From assembly GCA_949126835.1 (NCBI GenBank), contig OX421507.1:26920822-26984821 (forward strand): a stretch of DNA of 64,000 bases. Reading direction: 5' to 3'. The translations under genes were made by a program, and so were the position numbers. Shown in pieces: positions 61,101 to 64,000 of this stretch; position 1 is the first letter of the stretch, and every line of letters starts with the position of its first letter. Source of the DNA: Anisus vortex. Its lineage: Eukaryota > Mollusca > Gastropoda > Planorbidae. The notes beneath the pieces were generated by a model that saw nothing but the letters and a program-made list of their open reading frames with translations, was not told the DNA's origin and did no database searches.

Positions 61101-63070
61101 ACTTTGTAAAGATATGTTGATTTTTGTTTTCATCTATAACTTAGTCCATTCTATTAAGGTGAGCTGTTCTTCTTCTTCTTCTTCATAATACTGTGGAGAC
61201 CCTGTTAGAACCGAGGAAAGAGTCCACAATTTAAATACACATAAAATAAAAAGCATCACAAACAACAATTATAAACAGATGACAGAGTGTCACTTTAGGT
61301 TTTTAGACCAGCCCTTCAGTGACGATTTAAAAGCCTGAACTGTAGGGGCAGTGATGGAGGCCTTGTCCAGGGTGTTCCACAGCCTAATGGCTGACGGATA
61401 AAAATAATATTTGTAGACGTGGGTGCGTGCATGTGGGACATGCAGCTTGAGCTGTTTTAAGCCTGATGAGGCTCTGTTGGTTATTTCTTGGAGTGCTGGT
61501 TAGGAATCTGCTAAGATAACTATATCTGTCTCTTTTGTTTTTGAATTGTGTGAAATTTGTTGTTTTGTTTTTTACATTGAAAAATAAAAATATTTATTTA
61601 ACATATTCATCAGGTGCATGGCAAAATCTGGAGCGTGGTGATGTCATCAATGTAGCGGCCAGGTCACAGTACCAGGATCTCATGATTGTTGGGGATAGCA
61701 AAGGACAGCTCAGACTTTACAAGTGGCCAGCATTTTCTTTAAAGGTTAGTGACACAATTAGATTATGTTAATGTGTTATAGTAATTTGCAGACGGATTTT
61801 ATCCCAATGAAAAGGGTAAAATGACAATCGTCTGCTTTTGGCAATGTGTTTGATTGCCATTAGGAATCCCTTTGGTTCAAATCCTATTAAATTGTCTTGT
61901 TTTGTTTTTTTCATGTTTATGCAAGAAGCTTCCTGAAAAGGACACAGTAAACATGCCCGCATTGCCCGCTTTCTGCGATGATATGTGTTAAACCACTTCG
62001 CCCTAATGCATTACTATTATTTAGCCATTAGTTCCCCACATCTCACCACAATAGAGACAATATCCTTAATTTCTTACTTCAGAATTGATGGATTATGCCC
62101 CTTTACCGGCACATTATTTTGTTTCAATTCTGGGACAATAGCAACATTTTTTTTACTGGGCAATTACTGAATTGCTTGTATTGAACTGACCCATTTTGGC
62201 TGTATAAAAGTTTCCCTTTGAGACCATTTTGTCCACAGGGCAAGTGAAGCAGCTTTCACAAGTTTTGGCTGTAGCAACATGTATAATTACATTTTTGTTT
62301 GTCTCATCACTATAAACCATTGTAATAGCACAATGTTTCCAGGGATGATCTAATTATAGTAGTGTGCAAAGGCATAACATAATGTTCCAATTTGATGGAT
62401 CTATATATAATATAATATAGTAGTGTGCAAAGGCATAACATAATGTTCCAATTTGATGGATCTATATATAATATAATTTGGGGATGTTAACATGTGTTTG
62501 CTCCCCAAACTTATTGTTCGTAAAAATGTAATTATCATGTTATGTCCGTCATAGCCTACCATATGAAGAAAATATCTCACTTGACTTCTCATGTCAGGAA
62601 AGCAAAAACAATTGCGATAGCTGGAATTTGACAAATAAACTACTTCTAAAATAGACTAATTAGTGTTTACATGGCATTTCATGATTTTTTTTTGGTGAGA
62701 ATCCAACTTGGTTTTTTAAAAATCTTTCTTTGGGAACAAATAAAGTTTTTAAGCCACAATATGTAAATGATCATCTTCCAACAAAACCATAAACCCTTTC
62801 CAAACCAGGTTATTGCTTTCAAAACTGATAACTGGATTTCTGATTTAACATCTCTAATTTAACTTCTTTTTGTTCAAATATATATTTAATGTGACTTTTA
62901 AAGATTTTTTTATACTAATCCCACAGGCCAGCTACAGAAATACCAAAGTCTTCTCATCCAACGTTACCTGTGTTGCATTCTCTAATGAAGACAACTTTGT
63001 GATCGCCTCAGGAGGAAACGACGCAGCTCTCATGCAGTTTTCTGTCCTTGACCCAGTCAACACCAGATGA
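26643..63070 (+). CDS. DCX-EMAP-like microtubule-associated protein, 23 coding exons (gene span)
   Basis: Joining 23 exons at GT-AG sites gives 3333 nt, about 1110 residues plus stop, with every exon phase compatible. Order: acidic/basic disordered N-terminus (1-180), DCX domain 1 (about 181-262), DCX domain 2 (about 297-385), charged linker, HELP motif (about 485-520, core LDWVYGFRGRD), then about 12 WD40-type blades to the C-terminus. Known of the family: DCX domains bind between protofilaments, and the EMAP HELP/WD region forms a tandem propeller that binds tubulin. The same DCX-DCX-HELP-WD order is found in Drosophila DCX-EMAP (CG42247), located in sensory cilia, so a ciliary microtubule role is inferred here. 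The start ATG has an in-frame stop 12 nt upstream. Introns are packed with mobile elements and minisatellites, but the coding frame is intact. Confidence 0.93.
26985..27137 (-). mobile_element. non-LTR retrotransposon 3' end (family L1x), minus
   Basis: TCTTATCTTATATATTACAG, CGCTCCTTCTATAAAGAAGA and TTCCTGGTTTGTTCAGGTAA. Begins 37 nt after the exon 1 donor. Confidence 0.78.
27321..27618. mobile_element. MITE, 298 bp, 7-bp TSD ATAATAC
   Basis: Ends CATAGACTATAATA and TATTATAGTCTATG, with GGACCGCTTGC / GCAAGCGGTCC further in. ATAATAC flanks at 27314-27320 and 27619-27625 are identical. The terminal inverted repeat is about 30 bp. In intron 1. Confidence 0.95.
28312..28430. repeat. GA-rich low-complexity tract
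   Basis: An impure AGAG/GAAA tract in intron 1 with no conserved period. Confidence 0.85.
28643..28845. mobile_element. MITE, 203 bp, same family, 7-bp TSD
   Basis: Ends CAAAGACTATAATAAGATGG and CCATCTTATTATAGTCTTTG are a perfect 20-bp inverted pair. Flanks GATGAAC and TATGAAC match 6 of 7. The internal part is reduced and partly inverted relative to the other two copies. Confidence 0.93.
28871..29070 (-). mobile_element. hAT MITE, 200 bp, TSD GGTTATGA/G
   Basis: Ends CATGGGTCGGCAACTT and GGTTGCCGACCCCTG. Flanks GGTTATGA and GGTTATGG match 7 of 8. It lies 81 nt before the exon 2 acceptor at 29152. Confidence 0.92.
29152..29448 (+). CDS. DCX-EMAP exon 2
   Basis: Residues 103-201. Acceptor TTCATCTTTAG, donor CAG|GTGATT. 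It begins VMPQKRLPPLPVSDDEDNSS, a Ser/Asp-rich linker, and ends with the first strand of DCX domain 1 (GRRVMFFRNGDIHFKPKQ), the typical 'RFYRNGD' signature. Phase 0 at both ends, so either exon 1 or exon C can join it. GC-rich and clearly coding against the AT-rich intron. Confidence 0.93.
29745..29888 (+). mobile_element. SINE S1, plus, diverged
   Basis: Head TGGCCTATCGACAGCGCTCT with B box CGAGTTCAAATCTTCGGG, then GGATCTGGAGGGTGTTCCTG. The 3' half is lost. In intron 2. Confidence 0.75.
30265..30525 (-). mobile_element. SINE S1, minus, full length
   Basis: GCAGCGTTCACCAGTTTT, CAGTGCAATGCACAGCCGCC, GGATTCGAACCCAGGACCTT and CGCTGCCGCTCGGCGGCCGT. Directly followed by the 14-bp minisatellite, whose GGCGTTCA resembles the SINE's own GCGTTCACC. 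Confidence 0.92.
30572..30867. repeat. 14-bp GC-rich minisatellite, about 21 copies
   Basis: Unit GGCACGGCGTTCAC, with CAT in place of CAC at both ends of the array and occasional CTC. All three forward frames are open through the array because the unit has no stop. It directly follows a SINE in intron 2 of the DCX-EMAP gene. The GC content is far above the surroundings. Confidence 0.95.
30980..31314 (+). mobile_element. hAT MITE, 335 bp, same family as 930-3886
   Basis: Begins CAGGACCGCCTCTAGGGC, ends GGACGAGCCGGCCCTG. Flanks GTTAAACG and GCTAAGCG match 6 of 8. Interior shares AAATTCTGCGCCCCC and AAGACAACTTAAATAAAATA with the full element, without coding sequence. It lies in intron 2. Confidence 0.88.
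31448..31630 (+). CDS. DCX-EMAP exon 3 (rest of DCX domain 1)
   Basis: Residues 202-262. It continues DCX 1: the helix 'TYANFEKLLVDLSSMVE', then GVKHIFSWPDGREI (equivalent of the 'GVR.IYT.DG' motif) and ENGKYYICSS ('EG..YVC.S'). Acceptor CCCCCAG, donor CAG|GTAAAT, phase 0 at both ends. Confidence 0.95.
31870..32076. repeat. degenerate TATACCACTAGATCAC tandem array, left part
   Basis: About a dozen loose copies of a 14-17 bp unit (ATACCACTAGATCACT and variants). It stops at 32076 where a hAT element begins and resumes at 35611, showing one array split by the insertion. Confidence 0.8.
32463..32583 (-). mobile_element. SINE family S2, minus
   Basis: CAGGGTTAGAACCCGCGACC, GACAGTCCGGTGAACTAACC and ACTGGACCAGCCGGCTTCAC. 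It is nested in the transposon at 32237-33935 with a short LINE-tail fragment on its left. Confidence 0.75.
33015..33580 (-). pseudogene. transposon-borne protein fragment with one C2H2 zinc finger
   Basis: Minus strand. 33362-33580 reads MRLLPPPIPNNQTTDGLKVS and later MPRSTGVFKVQPYDLYCPSL; after a frame break near 33360 the text continues CKVCHLYFASQTMLKKHAET-H, a standard C-x2-C-x12-H-x3-H finger, then a Glu/Asp-rich tail (EDVEWLDEDEVDLS) to a stop at 33015. At least one frameshift separates the parts. It is probably a DNA-binding or accessory protein of the element, or a captured host fragment; no catalytic triad is visible. I do not recognise the family. Confidence 0.6.
33690..33905. repeat. 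about 38-bp subterminal repeats, 5-6 copies
   Basis: Repeats of CCCCTGTCACAAACTGTCAC followed by TTTCTTACAC with pyrimidine-rich spacers. A single diverged unit is near 32280-32320 at the other end of the same transposon, so these are probably subterminal repeats of that element. Confidence 0.85.
34160..34193. repeat. poly(T) tract of about 33
   Basis: An uninterrupted T run within the hAT element at 32077-35610. It could be the A-tail of a lost minus-strand retroposon or simple slippage. Confidence 0.9.
35611..35810. repeat. degenerate TATACCACTAGATCAC tandem array, right part
   Basis: Continuation of the array at 31870-32076, with the same loose unit (ATATACTACTAGATCC, TATACAATGGATCG). 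The two parts were contiguous before the 3.5-kb element inserted. Confidence 0.8.
36325..36509 (+). mobile_element. hAT MITE, about 185 bp, same family
   Basis: Ends CAGCGGTCGGCTAAG and GGTTGCCGACCCCCG; interior TGTGATTTCTAATTCATTCC and GTCTGGCACGCGTGCC. No clear target duplication. It is about 150 nt before the exon 4 acceptor. Confidence 0.85.
36658..36738 (+). CDS. DCX-EMAP exon 4 (inter-DCX linker)
   Basis: Residues 263-289, RVDYGNSKENHWKGG then KIDRNEKILFQQ, linking the two DCX domains. Acceptor TTTCTTTCAG, donor CAG|GTAGGC, phase 0. The preceding intron of about 5 kb holds the nested transposon at 32077-35610 and a further hAT MITE. Confidence 0.9.
36826..37000 (-). mobile_element. non-LTR retrotransposon 3' end (family L1x), minus
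   Basis: TTTCATGTTACAGACAATCC, TTCTATAAAGAATATTATTG and TTCCTGGTTTGTTCAGGCGA. In intron 4. Confidence 0.75.
37708..37911 (+). CDS. DCX-EMAP exon 5 (DCX domain 2, first part)
   Basis: Residues 290-357. DCX 2 begins about residue 297: RPRVLTIISNMYRDSREKL, the helix MNFEDILNDISNMV, then VRALYTERPPHQK. Acceptor CCACCATCAG, donor AAG|GTAAGA. The preceding exon's phase 0 selects this acceptor over the TAG 11 nt upstream. Confidence 0.93.
38531..38687 (+). CDS. DCX-EMAP exon 6 (end of DCX domain 2)
   Basis: Residues 358-410. VESYSQLIREFADHDNFLAC then GEEILPFE closes DCX 2 (the 'G.E.F' pattern), followed by a basic linker (KPKRSVRRTTK). Acceptor CATTCACAG, donor AAAT|GTAGGT leaving one base, which joins exon 7 to make Ser. 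Confidence 0.92.
39775..39939 (+). CDS. DCX-EMAP exon 7 (charged linker)
   Basis: Residues 410-465: EASRFSRDQSSSPTRDSEDT, then a Lys/Arg-rich stretch ending DINGKIR. A low-complexity linker between the DCX and EMAP halves, possibly phosphorylated, with an SP site (SSSPT). Acceptor CATGTTTCAG, donor GAG|GTAGAT, leaving one base. Confidence 0.85.
40621..40994. mobile_element. hAT MITE, 374 bp, perfect TSD GGTACAGG
   Basis: Ends CCGGGCCGTATTTTGG and CCTAAATACGCCACTG are inverted relatives. GGTACAGG at 40613-40620 and 40995-41002 is identical. Interior has CCTGTTCCCAAATTTATG twice. In intron 7. Confidence 0.92.
40995..41220. other. GC-rich island of unknown origin
   Basis: About 220 nt of clearly higher GC than its surroundings (GGACCCGCAGCGGGAGCTGT, CGTTCGCCCGCCGGTGTAAT), starting exactly at the right TSD of the hAT MITE 40621-40994. 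No protein family recognised in any frame. It could be a 5' fragment of a retrotransposon or ribosomal-like DNA. Confidence 0.4.
41349..41424 (+). CDS. DCX-EMAP exon 8 (start of HELP motif)
   Basis: Residues 465-490: EFFPPTIPMEDEDGRKPDKK, then LKLDWV. The splice falls inside the HELP core: donor GGGT|GTATCC leaves two bases (gt) that join the t of exon 9 to make Val of LDWVYGFRGRD. The donor is a weak match after +4, yet it is the only one that restores the motif. Confidence 0.9.
41606..41758 (+). CDS. DCX-EMAP exon 9 (HELP motif)
   Basis: Residues 490-541: YGFRGRDVKQNLTVLPSSGQ, then LVYFVAAVVVLYD, the hydrophobic HELP signature of EMAPs that begins the first propeller, followed by KHYLGHSEEIT (the 'GH' of WD blade 1). 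Acceptor AGATCAG, donor CATG|GTACAT. Confidence 0.95.
41759..44282. other. intron 9, 2.5 kb, no element recognised
   Basis: AT-rich, with G runs (41836) and C runs (42069, 42919). No repeat partner elsewhere in the window was found, unlike most other long introns. Confidence 0.6.
44283..44352 (+). CDS. DCX-EMAP exon 10 (WD blade 1)
   Basis: Residues 541-564: CLTIHPNGRFIATGQTAGKT, then PDKG. The 'IATGQ.AG' text is a hallmark of the first EMAP blade. Acceptor CTTTTTCAG, donor GG|GTAAGT. The intron before it, 2.5 kb, is AT-rich with no feature recognised. Confidence 0.95.
44880..45011 (+). CDS. DCX-EMAP exon 11 (WD blades 1-2)
   Basis: Residues 565-608: AHVRVWDGTSLSTYAVIGLG, then FQQGISCVNFSERG. 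It closes blade 1 with VRVWD and opens blade 2. Acceptor CTGTTCTAG, donor TCG|GTAAGT, phase 0. Confidence 0.95.
45140..45232 (-). mobile_element. non-LTR retrotransposon 3' end, decayed
   Basis: TTCTTATCTTATAAAGTTAA and TTCATGGTCTAGTCTTGCAT keep the family order. In intron 11. Confidence 0.5.
45305..45537. mobile_element. hAT MITE, 233 bp, perfect TSD GTTCTTAT
   Basis: Ends CAGGGGCGAAGCCAG and CTGTGGCTTCGCCCCTG. GTTCTTAT at 45297-45304 and 45538-45545 is identical. Interior has ACTTTCGCGTGACAAA twice and long G runs. In intron 11. Confidence 0.93.
45846..45941 (+). CDS. DCX-EMAP exon 12 (WD blade 2)
   Basis: Residues 609-640: TYGELLMAIDDSDRHQLTVW, then DWQTEKLLAKTT. The 'DDS..H.LTVWDWQ' pattern is typical of EMAP blade 2. 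Acceptor ATCAAACATAG, donor ACG|GTAAAC. Confidence 0.95.
46556..46705 (+). CDS. DCX-EMAP exon 13 (WD blade 3)
   Basis: Residues 641-690: TSSDPVVSGCFYPQDETILI, then TYGKEHIHFWKMFLEKGKKI. It matches the EMAP 'YGK.H..FW' blade, with a Lys-rich exit. Acceptor TTCTGTGCAG, donor GAG|GTGAAT. Confidence 0.95.
46910..47030 (-). mobile_element. SINE S1, minus, strongly decayed
   Basis: ACGGCATTAGAGGGCCTTGT, GGTACCTATCAAAGTTAGGT and GAACTCATGATGTCATCAAG keep the order of the family body. In intron 13. Confidence 0.5.
47780..47935 (-). repeat. dispersed repeat E, minus
   Basis: TGTCTTTAAATTAACCAATG and AGATCACATG match the 18305 copy inverted; GCAAGTAGGAACACTAAATT extends it. In intron 13. Confidence 0.7.
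48312..48470 (+). CDS. DCX-EMAP exon 14 (WD blade 4)
   Basis: Residues 691-743: ESVPKFVTSVCFSSSGHVIT, then GDSTGAILIWSHDENN and ending QHTRKAHK. 'VITGDS.G.I.IW' is a standard EMAP blade and AHK starts the next one. Acceptor CTGTTACAG, donor AAG|GTCAAT. Confidence 0.95.
49726..49839 (+). CDS. DCX-EMAP exon 15 (WD blade 5)
   Basis: Residues 744-781: KSVSSLCMLGDGTLLSGGGN, then EVKAWDSINGYSPVKERI. Acceptor TATTTTCACAG, donor ATT|GTGAGA. The following 2.7 kb intron begins with two abutting minisatellites (49991-51678). Confidence 0.95.
49991..50617. repeat. 19-bp minisatellite, about 33 copies
   Basis: Unit GTAAACTACTCTCCACTCT, almost perfectly uniform over 627 nt in intron 15 of the DCX-EMAP gene. 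Each unit carries a GTAAAC, a weak donor-like hexamer. Confidence 0.96.
50656..51678. repeat. 9-bp minisatellite, about 113 copies
   Basis: Unit TGAAATACT with a second type TGAAACACT; runs of each type alternate in blocks. It lies 38 nt after the 19-bp array in the same intron. On the minus strand all frames are open (SVFQYFSI-like periodic text), an artefact of a stop-free 9-bp unit. Confidence 0.96.
52545..52682 (+). CDS. DCX-EMAP exon 16 (WD blade 6)
   Basis: Residues 782-827: LPSTAGHVRSIVPINKGGLD, then GSIYVSTTRNKVLEGSL and ending FKFIIQ. 'GSIYVGTTRN.IL.GSL' is the characteristic EMAP blade. Acceptor TATTTCACAG, donor CAG|GTAAGC. Confidence 0.95.
52733..52995 (-). mobile_element. SINE S1, minus, full length
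   Basis: Tail AAAGTACCCTTCGGACCGAA, body CAGCACTATGCCCAGCCGCC, B box complement AGGATTTGAACCCAGAAC, head AACGCGCAGCCGTGCCCC. Starts 50 nt after the exon 16 donor. Confidence 0.92.
53925..54012 (+). mobile_element. LINE ORF2 C-terminal fragment
   Basis: Translates APALWNSLSQNCETKEFIKK, then SFKTFIF, the usual 'P.LWNSLP......F...LK..L' ending of LINE reverse transcriptases. In intron 16, next to the 29-bp array. Confidence 0.65.
54034..54858. repeat. 29-bp CTAT-rich minisatellite, about 28 copies
   Basis: Unit CTATATGTAAACTATATCTA plus TCTATCTAG, with internal length variants (one fewer CTAT) and AAA/ATA/TTT variants. It sits directly upstream of the exon 17 acceptor (54903), next to a LINE fragment. 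Confidence 0.93.
54903..55034 (+). CDS. DCX-EMAP exon 17 (WD blade 7)
   Basis: Residues 828-871: GHVEELWAVESHPLEPTFIS, then AGHDQTVVKWSATSHTSVWK. 'GH..ELW....HP....F.(T/S)(A/C)G.D..V..W' marks the second EMAP propeller. Acceptor CTGTAACCAG, donor GAG|GTATGC. Confidence 0.95.
55431..55780. repeat. about 117-bp tandem repeat, about 3 copies
   Basis: GGTAGTTAAGGAGTTAATAG recurs at 55477, 55593 and 55711 with shared flanks (TAGATGGTTTAG, TCATGATAACATAACACAGC). It is in the same intron as the splice-acceptor minisatellite. Confidence 0.9.
55951..58526 (+). repeat. 46-bp minisatellite, 56 copies, each carrying the exon 18 splice acceptor
   Basis: Unit: TTTTATTCTTACAG followed by 32 nt beginning AATCCATGTACATG and ending GACCCCAG. 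The first copy starts at 55951 and the last at 58481; the distance, 2530 nt, is exactly 55 x 46, so there are no indels. Substitutions are few (for example AAGCC at 56701, ACTCC at 57186, ATTTTTACAG at 57612). The array fills most of intron 17. The period is not a multiple of 3. A branch-like TTGAC lies about 25 nt before each downstream AG, so each unit resembles a complete 3' splice site module. Confidence 0.97.
58495..58651 (+). CDS. DCX-EMAP exon 18 (WD blade 8), start embedded in a 46-bp minisatellite
   Basis: Residues 872-924: NPCTCISIDPRGRIVALGTT, then AGKIIALNSFNGAIL and AQINALGFST. The first 32 nt are the exonic part of the last of 56 tandem copies of a 46-bp unit (55951-58526), each of which also carries the acceptor TTTTATTCTTACAG. 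Only this last copy leads into the open frame; every earlier one reads TAG in the following unit. Donor CAG|GTATTA leaves one base. Confidence 0.95.
58690..58957 (+). mobile_element. non-LTR retrotransposon 3' end (family L1x), plus, longest copy
   Basis: Carries the C-terminal coding end (YARTNSYNYSFFLSGMGCLN, then KPGKPVT and stop), resembling the SFFP...WN.LP end of LINE reverse transcriptase ORFs, then the shared 3' UTR to GGTAATATATAAGATA. Begins 38 nt after the exon 18 donor. Confidence 0.75.
58958..60110. other. intron 18 remainder, nothing clear
   Basis: AT-rich first half. 59550-59940 is less AT-rich, with text such as GGTGTAACACAGAGGTTGAG and CTCTTGGTCACTTGTCCACC, and may be an old retroposon; no partner in the window. 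Confidence 0.5.
59195..59256 (-). mobile_element. repeat related to 18568-18640, minus
   Basis: TTTGGAGTATCCCTGGATGA and GAATCAAACACTCGGCTCCC then ACGTCTAAAATATA; the reverse complement matches the earlier copy. In intron 18. Confidence 0.6.
60111..60214 (+). CDS. DCX-EMAP exon 19 (WD blade 9)
   Basis: Residues 924-958: DGRLLGVGTFDGFIQIYHVQ, then DDGHQFFKTHTTSFK. With the end of exon 18 it forms a blade ending FIQIY. Acceptor CTACAAACAG, donor AAG|GTTTGC. Confidence 0.93.
60460..60547 (+). CDS. DCX-EMAP exon 20 (WD blade 10)
   Basis: Residues 959-988: HNNIFIMHLDWSMDSRIIQA, then VLGDYEVVY and the first base of a Trp codon. 'I.HLDWS.DS...Q...GDYE..YW' is an EMAP signature. Acceptor TATGTTTTCAG, donor ATT|GTAAGT. 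Confidence 0.95.
60643..60738 (+). CDS. DCX-EMAP exon 21 (WD blades 10-11)
   Basis: Residues 988-1020: WDVTSGQKIKSPRLVRDVKW, then ATQNCPIGYPLIG. 'DV.WAT..C..G..(V/I)(F/I)G' is a conserved EMAP segment. Acceptor AAATCAACAG, donor TCG|GTAAGT. The intron before it is the shortest in the gene, 95 nt. Confidence 0.95.
60842..61010 (-). mobile_element. retroposon family D, minus copy, diverged
   Basis: TTCTTCTTCTGACAAGACTG, CAGTCAATAGTAGACATATT and TATAGAGTGTATTGGTAATG match the other two copies. In intron 21; no clear target duplication. Confidence 0.75.
61160..61500 (-). mobile_element. LINE 3' end with ORF2 C-terminus, minus
   Basis: The minus strand reads LKLHVPHARTHVYKYYFYPS, then AIRLWNTLDKASITAPTVQA and FKSSLKGW, ending in a GAA-type simple tail (CTTCTTCTTCTTC on the plus strand at 61168). 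A different family from L1x. In intron 21. Confidence 0.75.
61614..61744 (+). CDS. DCX-EMAP exon 22 (WD blade 11)
   Basis: Residues 1020-1063: AWQNLERGDVINVAARSQYQ, then DLMIVGDSKGQLRLYKWPAF. It matches 'IW.....GTDIN...RS.....L..GDD.G.V.L..YP'. Acceptor ATTCATCAG, donor AAG|GTTAGT. Confidence 0.95.
61745..62926. other. intron 22, unrecognised apart from a duplication
   Basis: 62205-62275 has GTGAAGCAGCTTTCACAAGT, a likely relic of an S1 SINE tail. The 62-bp duplication is listed separately. Confidence 0.5.
62352..62480. repeat. about 62-bp tandem duplication
   Basis: ATAGTAGTGTGCAAAGGCAT and the following bases through GATGGATCTATATATAATAT occur twice head to tail in intron 22. The two copies are near identical, so this is recent. 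Confidence 0.9.
62927..63070 (+). CDS. DCX-EMAP exon 23 (last WD blade, stop)
   Basis: Residues 1064-1110 and TGA: ASYRNTKVFSSNVTCVAFSN, then EDNFVIASGGNDAALMQFSV and the end DPVNTR. The final blade has the usual 'SGG.D....Q' motif. Acceptor AATCCCACAG. Confidence 0.95.
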   Translation, partial: ASYRNTKVFSSNVTCVAFSNEDNFVIASGGNDAALMQFSVLDPVNTR

Positions 63071-63800
63071 TAAAGATTTTGCAAAACCATCCCGTGCGCA
63101 CAATATAATTTGACAAATATTAATTAAATTGTTGGAGCTGTTGTTGTTTTTTTGGGGCGATGAAGTTTATTCTGAAAACTTCAGTTTATTTGACAAGCCT
63201 TACTAGAAGGAATTGATAAATCTAAAGTAATAGATTTTTAATGTGATGCCTTAAAAGTAAATTCAACTTTTGTATTGGCTAATCACTATGCAAATATAAC
63301 ATATTTTAAAAAAAATGAGAATAAGATAATAATATAATAAGAACATTATGGTTTGAATATCAGAGTTTGTTTCAATTCTTGTATTTTTCCATTGTATTTA
63401 AACATCTGATAAGAAAAATAATACAGATGCACTAAAGTTCTTGATGTATAATGTGTAAGTTTCTAAAATTCTCATGAATGAAATAAGCATTGATCATAAA
63501 GTCAGTAACTTTATATTTTAAAAAGTTTATGTAGTATTATTAAGGCATGAAAACTTAGTTTATCAGATAATATTTTCTACAACAGCCTTATACTTATACT
63601 TACTGTACACATTTGTAATTTTCTTATATTTGTGTATTATTTCTCAATGTTTAACAAACTTTCAATAATTACCTCAAACTGTTTGGGATTTTTTTTAACT
63701 TATTTTGGATAGGCTAATACAAGTTTTTTCATAAATACAGAGTAGCCTATCAACCTAAAGACATTTTTAAAAAAAATTGACTCAAAGTCTCTATTCATGC
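63071..63800 (+). other. 3' UTR / downstream region
   Basis: AT-rich sequence after the stop. An ATTAAA (63123-63128), 53 nt past the stop, is the only near-canonical poly(A) signal noticed; there is no clear AATAAA in the next 600 nt. The transcript end is not determined. No further coding exon is seen. Confidence 0.4.
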
Positions 63801-64000
63801 ATCTCCATTAGAGGAATTCAAATAGTTAAAATAGATTCCGTAGGAGAACTAAAAAAAATTAACACAATACTCAGAACCAAAGAATTCAAAACCTTGTTTT
63901 TATTACTGCTTTTGAAAAAGTTAATCCATAGACAGTTTCTTTCAAGGGTTTGGAATGGGTTGACCAAAACTAGTCTGGAAAATTAACAATTTAATATCAT
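63800..64000 (+). mobile_element. LINE ORF2 C-terminal fragment at the window end
   Basis: SVGELKKINTILRTKEFKTL and HRQFLSRVWNGLTKTSLEN resemble the R.FLSRVWN.LP end of LINE ORF2. It continues beyond the window or is truncated. Confidence 0.45.

Overview
The window is nuclear DNA of a metazoan, most likely a mollusc and probably a heterobranch (pulmonate-type) gastropod. Evidence: an intron-rich gene with GT-AG introns, an AT-rich background, many tRNA-derived SINEs, hAT elements and MITEs, non-LTR retrotransposon tails, and long minisatellites. The phylum is an inference from gene architecture and repeat style; no taxonomic marker gene is present.

One gene dominates. On the + strand, 23 coding exons from 26643 to 63070 join in frame, with every phase checked by hand, into a protein of about 1110 residues. 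It has two doublecortin (DCX) domains, a HELP motif and about a dozen WD40-type repeats forming the EMAP tandem propeller. This is the architecture of Drosophila DCX-EMAP (echinoderm microtubule-associated protein-like CG42247), a microtubule-binding protein of sensory cilia. An X-box-like (RFX) site lies about 0.9 kb upstream of the first coding exon. Three further coding exons at 3-91, 5018-5161 and 7451-7562 end in phase 0 and can splice straight into exon 2 at 29152. They are best read as an alternative, longer N-terminus driven by a promoter left of the window, or less likely as the end of another gene.

The rest is intron or upstream sequence built from mobile DNA. 930-3886 is a hAT element with transposase remnants, itself holding a second TIR element (2744-3650). 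4393-4640 and 8391-8679 are two copies of one LTR, the second followed by a tRNA-Lys primer-binding site. 5263-5568, 27321-27618 and 28643-28845 are MITEs with 7-bp target duplications. 6596-7355 is a TIR element carrying a retroposon with its own target duplication. 32077-35610 is a hAT element split by a second transposon and inserted into a degenerate tandem repeat. A tRNA-derived SINE family is present in about eleven copies.

The most unusual structure is in intron 17. A 46-bp unit repeated exactly 56 times (55951-58526) contains the whole 3' splice acceptor and the first 32 nt of exon 18. Only the last copy leads into an open reading frame; the other 55 would give a stop codon within the next unit. 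Other arrays are 35 x 54 bp, 13 x 41 bp, about 21 x 14 bp, about 33 x 19 bp, about 113 x 9 bp and about 28 x 29 bp, several of them inside introns of the same gene.
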